The notes under the pieces are model-generated. The model made no database searches, was not told the DNA's origin, and saw only the letters and a list, made by a program, of their open reading frames with translations. A DNA stretch of 54,958 bases from Xenorhabdus sp. BG5 (GTDB lineage: Bacteria; Pseudomonadota; Gammaproteobacteria; Enterobacterales; Enterobacteriaceae): contig NZ_JADEUG010000025.1 in the NCBI RefSeq assembly GCF_015163665.1, positions 1 to 54,958 on the forward strand, read 5' to 3'. Made by a program: the position numbers and the translations under genes. Below are positions 43,636 through 52,769 of this stretch, one piece after another (the first letter of the stretch is position 1; each line of letters starts with the position of its first letter).

Positions 43636-45468
43636 CTAGTGTTTCAACGCATTATAGATTTTTTCTGCCAGTGCATAAGAGATAGAAGGCACTTTTGCGA
43701 TCTCTTCTACACTTGCGTTGCGTAAAGGCTGTAATCCACCCATATATTTAAGTAACATTTGTCTACGTTTTGGCCCAATACCATCAATCGACTCCAATGT
43801 ACTGGTCTTTTTTACTTTTTCCCGACGCTGACGATGCCCTGTAATGGCATGGTTGTGAGATTCATCACGAATATGTTGAATAACGTGTAACGCAGGTGAA
43901 TCAGGAGGAAGTGCCATCCCTTCCCCTTCCGCTTCAAAAAATAGGGTTTCTAACCCAGCCTTACGATCACTGCCTTTCGCAACGCCAATTAGCTTAGGAT
44001 ACTTTTTATTCCATTCAACCTCCAAAGAATCGAAAACTTCAATCGCACGCGCAAGCTGCCCTTTTCCACCATCAATAAAAATAATGTCCGGAATTTTTGT
44101 CTGATCGATAGCTTTGCTATAGCGACGACGCAAGACTTGATTCATCGCAGCATAATCATCCCCTGGAGTGATACCTGTAATATTATAGCGTCGGTATTCT
44201 GCACGAACCGGGCCATTAGCATCAAAAACAACACATGATGCAACAGTTTGTTCTCCCATCGTGTGACTGATGTCGAAACATTCCATACGTTGGATTTTTT
44301 CAAGGCCGGTAAATGTGGTCAGTGATTCTAATCGCTGGTGAATTGTCGATTGTTGGGAAAGTTTGGTAATCAAAGCTGTAGCGGCATTAGTACGTGCTAA
44401 TTTTAAGTAACGCGCTCTATCGCCCCTTGGCCGTGCCTGGATATAGATTTTTCTGCCCGATATTTCAGCAAGTGATTTTTCCAATAGGTCTTTTTCAGGT
44501 AATGCAAAATCCAACAAAATTTCGGTTGGCAACGTCCTGTTTTGGCTTCCTTGGAGATAGAATTGACCAAGGAAAGTTTGCACTACTTCATCTAATTTCG
44601 TATCAGCCGGAATTTTGGGATAATAACTTCGGCTGCCCAATATCTTACCCTGACGGATAAATAAAACATGCACACAGGCCACTCCCGCTTCAAAAGCGAC
44701 GCTAATAACATCAAGATCATCACCTTCTCCGGAAACAAATTGTCGTTCCGTAACTTGCCGTACTGCTTGGATCTGATCGCGATAACGGGCAGCCTCTTCA
44801 AATTTAAGTTGTTGACTCGCTTTTTCCATTTTTTCAACCAGCGCATCCAATACATGCTGATCTTTCCCCGCCAAAAACAAGCGGACGTATTCAACTTGCT
44901 GCTGATATTCTTCATCTGTTACAAATCCCTTAACACAAGGGGCAAGGCAGCGTCCAATCTGATATTGCAAACAAGGCCTTGAACGATTGCGATACACATT
45001 GTCTTCACATTGGCGAATAGGAAATAGTTTCTGCAATAAAGCCAAAGTGTCACGTATTGCATGAGAATTGGGGAATGGGCCGAAGTATTCTCCTTTCGCA
45101 TGCCTGGCGCCACGATATAAGGTTAAACGGGGATGGATATCACTACTCAAGAAAATATAAGGATAAGATTTATCATCTCTCAGTAATACATTGTAGCGAG
45201 GCTGATACTGCTTGATATAGTTATGCTCGAGCAGGAGCGCCTCTGTTTCTGTATGGGTAACGGTGACGTCTACCTGGACGATATTTTTCACTAGTGATTC
45301 TGTTTTTCGACTACTAACTTGTACCCTAAAATAGCTAGATAAGCGTTTTTTTAGATCCTTAGCTTTACCAACATAGATCACTGTTCCAGTGATATCATAC
45401 ATGCGGTAGACGCCCGGCTGACTGGTAACGGTTTTTAAAAATGCCTTTGAATTAAATAGTTCCGCCAT
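43636..45468 (-). CDS. uvrC: UvrABC excinuclease subunit C
   Basis: Nucleotide-excision repair nuclease, 610 residues. The N-terminal GIY-YIG domain reads GVYRMYD...[18 protein letters not shown] (about residues 20-55). A cysteine cluster ([19 protein letters not shown]) and the UVR motif [22 protein letters not shown] follow. The RNase H-like C-terminal nuclease has [11 protein letters not shown] and FIDGGKGQL. The end carries the helix-hairpin-helix pair. It forms a cluster with uvrY and pgsA as in E. coli. Confidence 0.95.
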   Translation of the reverse strand: MAELFNSKAFLKTVTSQPGVYRMYDITGTVIYVGKAKDLKKRLSSYFRVQVSSRKTESLVKNIVQVDVTVTHTETEALLLEHNYIKQYQPRYNVLLRDDKSYPYIFLSSDIHPRLTLYRGARHAKGEYFGPFPNSHAIRDTLALLQKLFPIRQCEDNVYRNRSRPCLQYQIGRCLAPCVKGFVTDEEYQQQVEYVRLFLAGKDQHVLDALVEKMEKASQQLKFEEAARYRDQIQAVRQVTERQFVSGEGDDLDVISVAFEAGVACVHVLFIRQGKILGSRSYYPKIPADTKLDEVVQTFLGQFYLQGSQNRTLPTEILLDFALPEKDLLEKSLAEISGRKIYIQARPRGDRARYLKLARTNAATALITKLSQQSTIHQRLESLTTFTGLEKIQRMECFDISHTMGEQTVASCVVFDANGPVRAEYRRYNITGITPGDDYAAMNQVLRRRYSKAIDQTKIPDIIFIDGGKGQLARAIEVFDSLEVEWNKKYPKLIGVAKGSDRKAGLETLFFEAEGEGMALPPDSPALHVIQHIRDESHNHAITGHRQRREKVKKTSTLESIDGIGPKRRQMLLKYMGGLQPLRNASVEEIAKVPSISYALAEKIYNALKH

Positions 45469-45491
45469 GACTGATCACCCATCAAATCTTA

Positions 45492-46151
45492 TTACCCACC
45501 GTGGGTTACCATATTCTGCGCATCAAGCAATCCACAGCGTATTGCTATATGGGTCAATTCTACATCACCTTTGATATTTAGTTTACTGAACATCCTATAG
45601 CGGTAACTATTCACTGTTTTTGGGCTCAGATTAAGCAACTCAGAAATCTCATTCACTTTGCGCCCCTGAGTTATCATTGTCATGATCTGTAATTCCCGCT
45701 CCGAAAGTTCATCCAACGGGTTTTCTTTTACGGGTGATAACTGGTTGAGTGCCATCTGCTGGGCAATGTCCGAGGAAATGTAGCGCTGGCCAGCATAAAC
45801 AGCTCGAATTGCATTGATCATATCCTGAGGAGCTGCAGCTTTGCTCAAATATCCCCTAACCCCGGCTTGCATCACTTTTGTGGGCAAAGAACTTTCAGTA
45901 TGGATAGTTAGCATAATCACTCGTGTATCAGGTGAATAACGGATGATTTTTTTAGCCGCCTCCAAGCCTCCAATACCGGGCATTCCCATATCCATCATGA
46001 CAATATCCGTGCTGTTTGATCTACACCATCTGACCGCATCTTCTCCACTACTGGCTTCTCCTACGACTTTTATCCCTTTTATATCATCAAGGACGCCTTT
46101 CACACCAATGCGCACCAGTTCATGGTCATCAACTAATAAAACATTAATCAA
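45492..46151 (-). CDS. uvrY: response regulator UvrY (GacA/SirA)
   Basis: Two-component regulator of 219 residues. The receiver domain has the acidic pair DDHE at 7-10 and the phospho-Asp in IVMMDMGMPG near residue 54. The C-terminal LuxR-type helix-turn-helix has SERELQIMTMITQGRKVNEISELLNLSPKTVNSYR. With the sensor BarA it controls CsrB/CsrC RNAs in relatives. It lies 23 bp upstream of uvrC. Confidence 0.94.
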   Translation of the reverse strand: MINVLLVDDHELVRIGVKGVLDDIKGIKVVGEASSGEDAVRWCRSNSTDIVMMDMGMPGIGGLEAAKKIIRYSPDTRVIMLTIHTESSLPTKVMQAGVRGYLSKAAAPQDMINAIRAVYAGQRYISSDIAQQMALNQLSPVKENPLDELSERELQIMTMITQGRKVNEISELLNLSPKTVNSYRYRMFSKLNIKGDVELTHIAIRCGLLDAQNMVTHGG

Positions 46152-46493
46152 ACAACATCTCCACTAACGTAATATCCACAATAATGATAAAATTAATAAA
46201 CTCCAAAACAAAACGGCCACGCTGAGTTTATCTTTATGATTTTCATAAGATAAATTGACAAAAAATAACATTCTCTCTCGAGTGAGATCAAAACCTTTTG
46301 GATGAGATAGCAGATTATACTAACATTAGTGCAAAACAGAAAGAAAATTGTTACATATCAATGAAATGAAATAAACATATCGTCAATTGATTTCATTTAA
46401 TATTTTGTTAAAAACATATCTCTATTATTATTTATAGCAATCCATTTTAATCCAGAACAATATGAGGGTATTACTTCCCCCATATTGCAATGA
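46152..46493. other. AT-rich intergenic region upstream of uvrY
   Basis: No gene is visible. It holds an imperfect stem CAATATG-GGG / CCC-CATATTG at 46458-46487 next to the end of the GFA-family gene (loop ATTACTT), a possible weak terminator. The rest is low-complexity AT-rich sequence and should contain the uvrY promoter. Confidence 0.45.
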
Positions 46494-46895
46494 TTATTTA
46501 AATAAATTAAGGACATCTGCTTTAGTCAGCATAGGGGTTTTTTCAACAAAGTTATAATATGCTGGCTTACTGTCCACATAAATTTGGCGAGATAATTTAC
46601 ACGAATGACTATTCTCAAACAAAGCAACTGGAACATAATAAACGCTTGGTTGATGCAGGTGGTAAAAAAGATGTGTGCCGCATCTGTTACAGAAAGCGCG
46701 TTCTGCCCATTCGGATGACGAATATGTTGAAATATTTTCAGCTCCCTCTATTTTTAGATCATCCTTACAATCCACAGATAAAAATGGACCTCCATTCCAT
46801 TTTTGACACGTTTTACAATGACATACGTTAATATCTTCAATGCGTTGATTGGTTTTCACACTTACCGCACCGCATAAACAATGACCTTTATTCAT
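46494..46895 (-). CDS. GFA-family (glutathione-dependent formaldehyde-activating-like) zinc protein
   Basis: Protein of 133 residues with the zinc-binding cysteines of the GFA fold: GHCLCGAV (residues 5-12), NVCHCKTCQKW and FCNRCGTHLFY. Such proteins resemble centromere-protein-V/GFA domains, whose bacterial substrates are mostly unknown. The length fits one complete domain. It stands alone, with a small intergenic gap either side. Confidence 0.85.
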   Translation of the reverse strand: MNKGHCLCGAVSVKTNQRIEDINVCHCKTCQKWNGGPFLSVDCKDDLKIEGAENISTYSSSEWAERAFCNRCGTHLFYHLHQPSVYYVPVALFENSHSCKLSRQIYVDSKPAYYNFVEKTPMLTKADVLNLFK

Positions 46896-47074
46896 TACTT
46901 AACTCTCTATAATAAGTTTATAGGGGGAAATTTTATGTCTGAGATCGAATAAATCTACCACTATATTTCATTAAAAATACCCTATTCACTATAATAACTC
47001 TCTAATTTTTAGCGATACAAATAAGTTCTGGAAGCTTCAAGTTATGGCTTGATAGATAGCAGAAAAATAGTTAT

Positions 47075-47437
47075 TTATTTTTTCATATCTTCGTTATCCT
47101 CTTCATCATCAATGTGCCAGTTGTGCAGTATTCGGTGGACAAAAGGCGTCACCACCATACCCACTGCGATAAAAAAGATAGCTTGAAGGAACAGTCCATA
47201 AATGGCCGCAAAATATTTTCCTAGGGTACTGACGGGTTCAATATGCAAGTTTTGTGTTCCAATCATTGAAACTGAATTTAGTATTGCATCAGGAATAGCA
47301 TGGCTTTCGATCAAGAAAAAACCCAGCACACCAGGAATAATACCGATCAGAAAGATAATGAATGCATGCAAAAGAAAGCGCAGTATCCGTAAAAGAAATC
47401 GGTCAAAGCTAATTAATTTATCAGTAAATTTTTCCAT
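47075..47437 (-). CDS. small two-transmembrane, channel-like inner-membrane protein
   Basis: Protein of 120 residues with two hydrophobic helices (about 17-43 and 75-100), a pore-loop-like segment between them (NSVSMIGTQNLHIEPVSTLGKYF) and a C-terminal acidic tail (HNWHIDDEEDNEDMKK) after HRILH. The layout resembles the two-TM ion-channel fold, but the TVGYG filter is not present. Function is unknown. Confidence 0.6.
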   Translation of the reverse strand: MEKFTDKLISFDRFLLRILRFLLHAFIIFLIGIIPGVLGFFLIESHAIPDAILNSVSMIGTQNLHIEPVSTLGKYFAAIYGLFLQAIFFIAVGMVVTPFVHRILHNWHIDDEEDNEDMKK

Positions 47438-47480
47438 ACCAGATCTCCACTAATAAATTAGTTACCATGGTGATTGTATG

Positions 47481-48460
47481 TTAGTTTTTATTTTTATCAA
47501 TGTTCATGAACCGGACATTACTCAATATTCCCTGCCCCAAGAGCACACCCACAATAGTGATAACAACACCAATCATTTGTGGCAAGCTGGGGATATTTCC
47601 CATCATTAGCTGTATAATGAGTGCAAACATGGGAACAAAGTTAAAAAATACTGCCGTTTTTCCTGCTCCACGAATAGCAACCCCCATATTCCAAAAAAGA
47701 TAGGCAATTGTAGAACCACCAATACCTATATAAAGACAGGCCAAATGGCTTTCAAATGTTCCAGAAGATAATGCAGTTATTGGCGACTCCACAAAAATCG
47801 CAATAAACACTAATATGATCGCACCAAAAAGCATCGTCCAGCTCGTAGTCGCCAATGGCGTCGCATCTTTGACAAAGATCCGTGTTCCCACTGTGTAAAT
47901 TGACCAACCAAGACTTCCCATAAAAATGATTATATCGCCGGCTACTATCTGAGAGACACCTCCCAAAATCAATTCACCGTTGGTAATAACTAAAGCAACT
48001 CCCAACAAACTGATCGCCATACCAATAACTCTCATCAATCCAGGTAACCGACGATTTATAATCGCTTCCAGAATGTTGGCAGAGATAGGCGTCGTTGCCA
48101 CAATCAACGCCGCCGTAACGGGGTTGGAACTTTGAAGAGCAACAAAAAATGCCCCATTAAATCCCGCCACACCAATCGCCCCAAGAACAATAAATGCCCA
48201 CCAGTTTTGCTTCAAAACCTTGCCGTGAATCCCCTCTTTCCATGCAAAAAAATAAAAATACAGATAACTGCATAGAAAAAACGCTCAACAGAAGCTGTCC
48301 ACGGTGGCAAACTCGCCAGTGCAAATTTTGTTACCTGAAAATTTGATCCCCAAAAGAATGTTGCAATTAACGTCAGTACAACTGCTGACTGTGGAGTTGT
48401 TTTCATATTCATTACCCTATCTTGATTTATCTTAAGCAAAGTGATCCTTGGTAAAATCAT
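47481..48460 (-). pseudogene. EamA/DMT-family exporter, split by a frameshift
   Basis: Two overlapping frames form one transporter. 48460-48212 encodes the first helices (MKTTPQSAVVLTLIATFFWGSNFQVTKFALASLPP...). 48215-47481 encodes the remaining ones, restarting at MKQNWWAFIVLG. The join lies in a run CCCC at 48231-48234 (GGGG on the coding strand), where one extra base shifts the frame from KEGIHGKVLKQNWW to KRGFTARF. The joined length of about 305 residues and ten helices is normal for EamA. It is divergent from a LysR gene that probably controls it. Confidence 0.8.
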
Positions 48461-48531
48461 TGTGGCATCTTTTAAAATTGAAATAGTTAGGCAAAATTGA
48501 TAATCAAATTTTCAGAAATGGAAAACAAATC

Positions 48532-49446
48532 ATGCAATCACTTATTTGGGATGATATTCGAATATTCCTGGCAATCGAACGAGCAGGTACTATCAGTAAA
48601 GCGGCTGAGCTTCTTGGTATTGGCGTGGCAACGGTATCGAGAAAAATTGAACGTCTGGAAAATACCTTTGGAATGCCGTTATTTTTGCGGCATCAAACAG
48701 GTTATCAACTAACAGAAGATGGCGCAGAACTATTGGGAAAAGCCAAAGCCATGGAGATGGCAGCAAATTCATTTCTGTTTGAAGCCGATCTACGAGCAAC
48801 TATTGCCGGCAATGTACGCCTTGCAACACTTGAAACACTCTCCAATTATTTAATTATGCCAAACTTGCCGACCTTACAAAAAAATCATCCAAACCTGACA
48901 TTAGAAATCACAACGGATAATTACACAGTAAACCTTCACCGCCGTGATGCTGATTTAGCTCTTCGTATCATCAGACCGGAACAAGGCCATGTCAATGTCC
49001 GACAACTAGGAACGCTGGGGTTTGGCCTTTATGGAAGCGAAGCCTATTTAGCCACCTGCACTTCCGATATATTTAGAGGGGAATATAACGACGCCCATTT
49101 TATTGGCTGGACAAGTGAATACTCGCAATTTCCTTCCGTTAACTGGCTTAAACAAGTCTTACAAGGACGTTCTCTTTCAGTCGCAACAACTTCGATTTGT
49201 TCTCAAATTGCAGCAGCAACTGCGGGCCTGGGATTAGTCGTGCTGCCTCATATTGCAGCCAATGGTGCAGGGCTTACGTGTATTTCGCCTGAATTAGGCA
49301 TAGATAAACCCATCTGGCTTGTTATTCAATCTGATTTAGCCCATTCCCCCAGAATACGGAAAGTGGCAGATTTTTTGGCAGATGTGGTTTTTCAAAATCA
49401 GGATAAACTGTCAGGACGGTCACACCAAACGGGCATACTATGTTAG
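48532..49446 (+). CDS. LysR-family transcriptional regulator
   Basis: Regulator of 304 residues. The N-terminal winged helix-turn-helix has IFLAIERAGTISKAAELLGIGVATVSRKIERLE (about residues 11-43), and the LysR substrate domain spans about 90-290. It is transcribed away from the EamA exporter gene (72 bp apart), the usual layout for a LysR controller and its target. The effector is unknown. Confidence 0.9.
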   Translation: MQSLIWDDIRIFLAIERAGTISKAAELLGIGVATVSRKIERLENTFGMPLFLRHQTGYQLTEDGAELLGKAKAMEMAANSFLFEADLRATIAGNVRLATLETLSNYLIMPNLPTLQKNHPNLTLEITTDNYTVNLHRRDADLALRIIRPEQGHVNVRQLGTLGFGLYGSEAYLATCTSDIFRGEYNDAHFIGWTSEYSQFPSVNWLKQVLQGRSLSVATTSICSQIAAATAGLGLVVLPHIAANGAGLTCISPELGIDKPIWLVIQSDLAHSPRIRKVADFLADVVFQNQDKLSGRSHQTGILC

Positions 49447-49763
49447 CCATGCTGGATATACTAATTTCAATCCGGGTTCCTGTCTAATCAATCGCTATCG
49501 GCCAGGCTCCCGTTTAAACTTATATTAAGATATTAAATATAAATAAATCTTTCCTATCCGATTATATCGGTCTCTATAGGATTACCTGTTAAAGCAAGTT
49601 AACAAATACTCTGATAAGAAATTAATTAACTGAAACAGAAGTAAAATCATCCAAATAAAAAACCCAAAAATAAACCAAATAAGTTAATATTTTTAATAAA
49701 TCAAAAATATTTTACATGCATATTATTTACAATCTATTTATTCACGTTATGATGTGGTTATGA
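49447..49763. other. AT-rich region upstream of the peptide locus
   Basis: No gene is visible. A segment at about 49720-49750 (ATTATTTACAATCTATTTATTCACG) is similar to sequence at about 51205-51235 upstream of the intact precursor-like gene, so this is the start of a duplicated promoter region. Confidence 0.5.
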
Positions 49764-49864
49764 TATACTCAATAAAATTCAAATTGCAATCCGCAAGGCG
49801 AGGCCTTATATTTCCCCGCGCAGCGGGGAAATATAACACGTATCTTGAAGTTGGATTGGTATAA
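49764..49864. repeat. palindromic repeat element (MITE/ERIC-like)
   Basis: An element of about 100 bp bounded by imperfect inverted ends (TATACTCAATAAAATTCAA on the left; TATACCAATCCAACTTCAA as complement on the right). The core is a 14-bp perfect stem TTATATTTCCCCGC / GCGGGGAAATATAA at 49806-49836 with loop GCA. Such repeats are common between genes in Photorhabdus and Xenorhabdus. It interrupts the duplicated region before the truncated peptide gene. Confidence 0.65.
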
Positions 49865-49913
49865 CTTATAATATAACCTAATAGTCGTAGACTTAGGTAA
49901 ATTCGAGATTAAT

Positions 49914-50012
49914 ATGAAAGATATCACTATCTTCACTATCGGGCAGCCAAGTGTTTTCTCTAAAATTGGGATATATTCTTTATTATTAATATACCAATAT
50001 ACTCATATATAG
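49914..50012 (+). pseudogene. truncated/diverged copy of the precursor-like peptide gene
   Basis: A 32-codon frame starts MKDITI, like the MEDITI start of the peptide gene at 51325. The 40 bp before the start and the first six codons are clearly related, then the sequences diverge completely (FTIGQPSVFSKIGIYS...). No acidic leader or core-like end is kept. Either the 3' part of a duplicated precursor was replaced, or this is a second peptide with a different core. Confidence 0.5.
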
Positions 50013-50056
50013 AAAAAATGAGGAGATACTTTCTCGTTTTCAATCACGAGGTGATT

Positions 50057-51049
50057 ATGTTAATCATTGATGAAAAAAACAAAAGCATAAGAAACATGTT
50101 TTCTAACTTGTTTCATCATCCTTCAGTCAATAAAAAGACAGAAAATGGAGAAATTATTAACTTATTAATTGGATGGGATGAGCAACATAAGAATATTATT
50201 GAAAATATTTCAAGTGCCACAACAGAATACCCTTTGCTGGAAACTTACTTACTGCCTCTCGATTCTACCCCTTCATCAATTTTAATTGAACAAATTGAAA
50301 AATGTGATGTTTTCATGTTTTTTTATCTTTCATCAACATTAAAACCTTTTACATCATCTGGGCCTCAGTTTTTGTCTCCCATAAGGCAAGTCATGCAAGA
50401 GAATTGGCGAAAATCAATTATTTTTAAGGATTATGGTGATCATTTTTATGAAGCTTTCTCTGAGAAAATAGAAATAATGAGTAATAGAAACCAATCACTC
50501 ATAAATCTTGCCATGGCAAGTAAACAAATTATCTTTGAACAAGGGAATGATTGTATTCTTACCGCAACGATTAACGAAAACCAATCATGGACATCAATTG
50601 ATGGTAAAAATAGTTATGATATCACTCCTGGTGAAATAGCAACAAAACTGCACAATCTAGAAGGATGTATCACTTTTAGTGGTACTTTTCTCAGTACTAT
50701 CCCTTTTGCTATTAAATATGGTGTCGTAAAAGATTTTTTCAAAATAAAAGTAAAACATAGCCAAGTCATTAACTTTACATGCCGTGATCCTATTTTCTCC
50801 CAAGATTTTGACAAATATTTATCCGCAAATCCAAGCAATAGTGTGATTGAAGAATTTGGGATTGGGACAAACTATGGTGTTAAAAGGCTGTACGGTTTAA
50901 ACGCTGGTTTTGAAGAACGGCATCCTGGCCTGCATCTTGGATTAGGTGGCGGTGCAATAGGTAGCCACCATTTAGATCTTATTTTTCAAGGAGGAAAGCT
51001 ATTCTTTGATAAGAAGAACTTTTTTCATGATAAATTATTTAATATTTAG
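50057..51049 (+). CDS. M29-aminopeptidase-like metalloenzyme beside peptide genes
   Basis: Protein of 330 residues from ATG 50057, chosen for the strong GAGGTGATT before it. The C-terminal part carries the pattern EFGIGTNYGVKRLYGLNAGFEERHPGLHLGLGGG...GSHHLDLIF. This resembles the metal-ligand region of M29 peptidases (E-x-GIGTN, Glu, His, then HxD), while the N-terminal 180 residues are not recognised. It is flanked by a truncated and an intact precursor-like gene, so a role in processing that peptide is inferred. No signal peptide. Confidence 0.6.
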   Translation: MLIIDEKNKSIRNMFSNLFHHPSVNKKTENGEIINLLIGWDEQHKNIIENISSATTEYPLLETYLLPLDSTPSSILIEQIEKCDVFMFFYLSSTLKPFTSSGPQFLSPIRQVMQENWRKSIIFKDYGDHFYEAFSEKIEIMSNRNQSLINLAMASKQIIFEQGNDCILTATINENQSWTSIDGKNSYDITPGEIATKLHNLEGCITFSGTFLSTIPFAIKYGVVKDFFKIKVKHSQVINFTCRDPIFSQDFDKYLSANPSNSVIEEFGIGTNYGVKRLYGLNAGFEERHPGLHLGLGGGAIGSHHLDLIFQGGKLFFDKKNFFHDKLFNI

Positions 51050-51324
51050 GTTGACAATAATTTCATAAAATTCAACTTGATATAGGGAAACCAATAAAAA
51101 CAACAATACAGTTACTTCAAAATCTAAACAAATCAACTAAACAGTAAAATCTTTATAAAATCGTACCATTACACCAAATGAAAGCATTTTTATTTTTGCA
51201 CAACATATTTATTTACAATCCATTTCACTTCATTATTATATAGCATTGTTACCTGCAACATATCATAGATAAATTATTCGTCATATAGTCTAATCATCAT
51301 AAACTTAGTAAAATTGAGGTTAAT

Positions 51325-51444
51325 ATGGAAGATATCACTATCGAATTAAGCGAATGGTTTGAAGAAGAAACTTTTGAAGAGGCTGTTGAAATTATGCAAG
51401 AAAAAGCTGTTGTTCCTGTTGGAACAGCCATGTGGCCTATTTAA
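51325..51444 (+). CDS. 39-residue acidic peptide, RiPP-precursor-like
   Basis: A short gene with a good GAGGT site 5 nt before the ATG, ending in a strong terminator hairpin. The first 27 residues are acidic (MEDITIELSEWFEEETFEEA...MQEK) like a RiPP leader. The last dozen are neutral and hydrophobic (AVVPVGTAMWPI), like a core with one Trp. It lies 275 bp after an M29-like gene, and its 5' region is repeated at 49.9 kb. No classical maturase (lanthionine, YcaO, radical SAM) is next to it. Assignment as precursor is inference. Confidence 0.6.
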   Translation: MEDITIELSEWFEEETFEEAVEIMQEKAVVPVGTAMWPI

Positions 51445-51481
51445 AAGAGTATATATTCTTCGCATTAGTATATTAATGATT

Positions 51482-51515
51482 ATATAAGACGGAGAGGTAT
51501 TTCTCCGTCTTATAT
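51482..51515 (+). terminator. terminator of the peptide gene
   Basis: A 14-bp perfect stem ATATAAGACGGAGA / TCTCCGTCTTATAT with loop GGTATT, 38 bp after the peptide stop, followed by TTCAAGTTTTC. Confidence 0.8.
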
Positions 51516-51585
51516 TTCAAGTTTTCTGCAAAATCCCATTTGCCAAGAGTCAATTTATTATTTACTACTATAAACTCTAAAAACA

Positions 51586-52089
51586 TCATGCAAATCGACT
51601 ATTGATTAATGCCATTCCCATCACATCACAATATTGACCATTTCTAAACGACTGCATACGCCGTATGCCTTCAGCTTCAAAACCAAATTTTTTATACAGC
51701 GCAATCGCTTTTTCATTATCAGTAAAAACTTCCAGTTCAATTCTGATACAGCCTAACCAATTGAATGCATAGTCAATGGTAAAAGCCATCAACTTTGAAC
51801 CAACACCCTTACCAAAATAAGCCGCATCAACACCAATACCCATCCCCACGGCATGTCTGCGTCTCGGATTAGCATAGGTAAATAACGCTATTGTACCCAC
51901 GATCTTGCCATCTACTTCAGCCACAAAATCAATATGCCCTTGTGTTTTATTTAATTTTAAACGTTCACGCCACATTTCATGCGAAGGACATAGTCGTTGT
52001 AACGTATTGAAGTAAACATCAGGGTGGCTAAAAATTCGTTGATAATGCTCAGCATCCTCTGGCTCAGTTGCCCTTATTATAATTCCCAT
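51586..52089 (-). CDS. GNAT acetyltransferase, AaaT/YhhY-like (amino-acid N-acetyltransferase)
   Basis: Protein of 167 residues from ATG 52089, chosen because GAGGTG sits 4 nt before it. The GNAT domain has the acetyl-CoA loop region GIGVDAAYFGKGVGSKLM near residues 85-102 and the beta-strand IRIELEVFTDNEKAIALYKKFGF. The whole sequence resembles E. coli YhhY/AaaT, which acetylates amino acids. Transcribed towards the peptide locus. Confidence 0.82.
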   Translation of the reverse strand: MGIIIRATEPEDAEHYQRIFSHPDVYFNTLQRLCPSHEMWRERLKLNKTQGHIDFVAEVDGKIVGTIALFTYANPRRRHAVGMGIGVDAAYFGKGVGSKLMAFTIDYAFNWLGCIRIELEVFTDNEKAIALYKKFGFEAEGIRRMQSFRNGQYCDVMGMALINSRFA

Positions 52090-52200
52090 ACACACCTCTT
52101 TTTGACTTGTCCTCTTTATAACTACCTGATAAAAAAACAAATGTAAATAACGTGTTAAATAAATAGGTTTTCATAATACTGAGGGTATCAGATGCTGGAG

Positions 52201-52233
52201 TTCCTTACCCCGCGCGGCGCGCGGGGTAAGGAA
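52201..52233. repeat. GC-rich perfect palindrome
   Basis: A perfect 15-bp stem TTCCTTACCCCGCGC / GCGCGGGGTAAGGAA with a 3-nt loop GGC. Its core (CCCCGCG) resembles the palindrome at 49806-49836, suggesting the same class of dispersed intergenic repeat. It lies between the divergent AaaT-like and DUF4440-like genes. Confidence 0.7.
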
Positions 52234-52326
52234 TATTCCTATCATTTTGAAACGCTATTTATTAATTTAAAGTAATAATTCAGCCTTCCACTGAAGTTAT
52301 TTCATACCCATTTTTTTGGAGTTCAT

Positions 52327-52713
52327 ATGGTTCAGGAAAATGTAGCTACTTTTGAATTACTCAAAAATCTTGAAGTGAGTCTTCACGGTAAAAAAAGAAA
52401 TAATCCCGATTGGCTAGTTATAGTATTACACGATGATTTTCTAGAAATTAGTAAATCAGGTTATATTTATACTAAAAAAGATGTTTTTGATGCATTAACT
52501 ACAGAAATAAAAACTAATTTTCAGCTTTTCTCAAAAAATTTTTCTATAAACCATCTTGATAAGAATATTGTATTACTAACTTATCAGTCTTATGAAATAG
52601 ATCTAACTGGTAATCTTTTCAATCAAGCACTTCGTTCATCAATTTGGCAATTATCATCTTTAACTGGTCAATGGCAGCTTAGATTCCATCAAGGTACGAT
52701 CATACCTGTTTAA
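52327..52713 (+). CDS. NTF2-like (DUF4440-type) small protein
   Basis: Protein of 128 residues with the compact alpha+beta pattern of SnoaL/DUF4440 proteins: LLKNLEVSLHGK at the start, LHDDFLEISKSGYIYTKKDVFDALTTE in the middle, and the terminal strands ...LRSSIWQLSSLTGQWQLRFHQGTII. A GGAG site lies before the ATG. No enzyme activity can be inferred. Confidence 0.72.
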   Translation: MVQENVATFELLKNLEVSLHGKKRNNPDWLVIVLHDDFLEISKSGYIYTKKDVFDALTTEIKTNFQLFSKNFSINHLDKNIVLLTYQSYEIDLTGNLFNQALRSSIWQLSSLTGQWQLRFHQGTIIPV

Positions 52714-52721
52714 GAGAAAAA

Positions 52722-52742
52722 ATGGCCCAATATTTGGGCCAT
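52722..52742. terminator. bidirectional terminator between DUF4440-like gene and cycA
   Basis: Perfect 9-bp stem ATGGCCCAA / TTGGGCCAT with a 3-nt loop. On the minus strand, behind cycA, it is followed by TTTTTTCTC, a strong intrinsic terminator. Confidence 0.82.
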
Positions 52743-52769
52743 CCAGATTAATTAGCAGGCTTCTTTTAC

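Noticed and set aside
49801-49840. CRISPR-like palindromic repeat
   Set aside because: A single palindrome without regularly spaced copies or cas genes; it belongs to a dispersed intergenic repeat.
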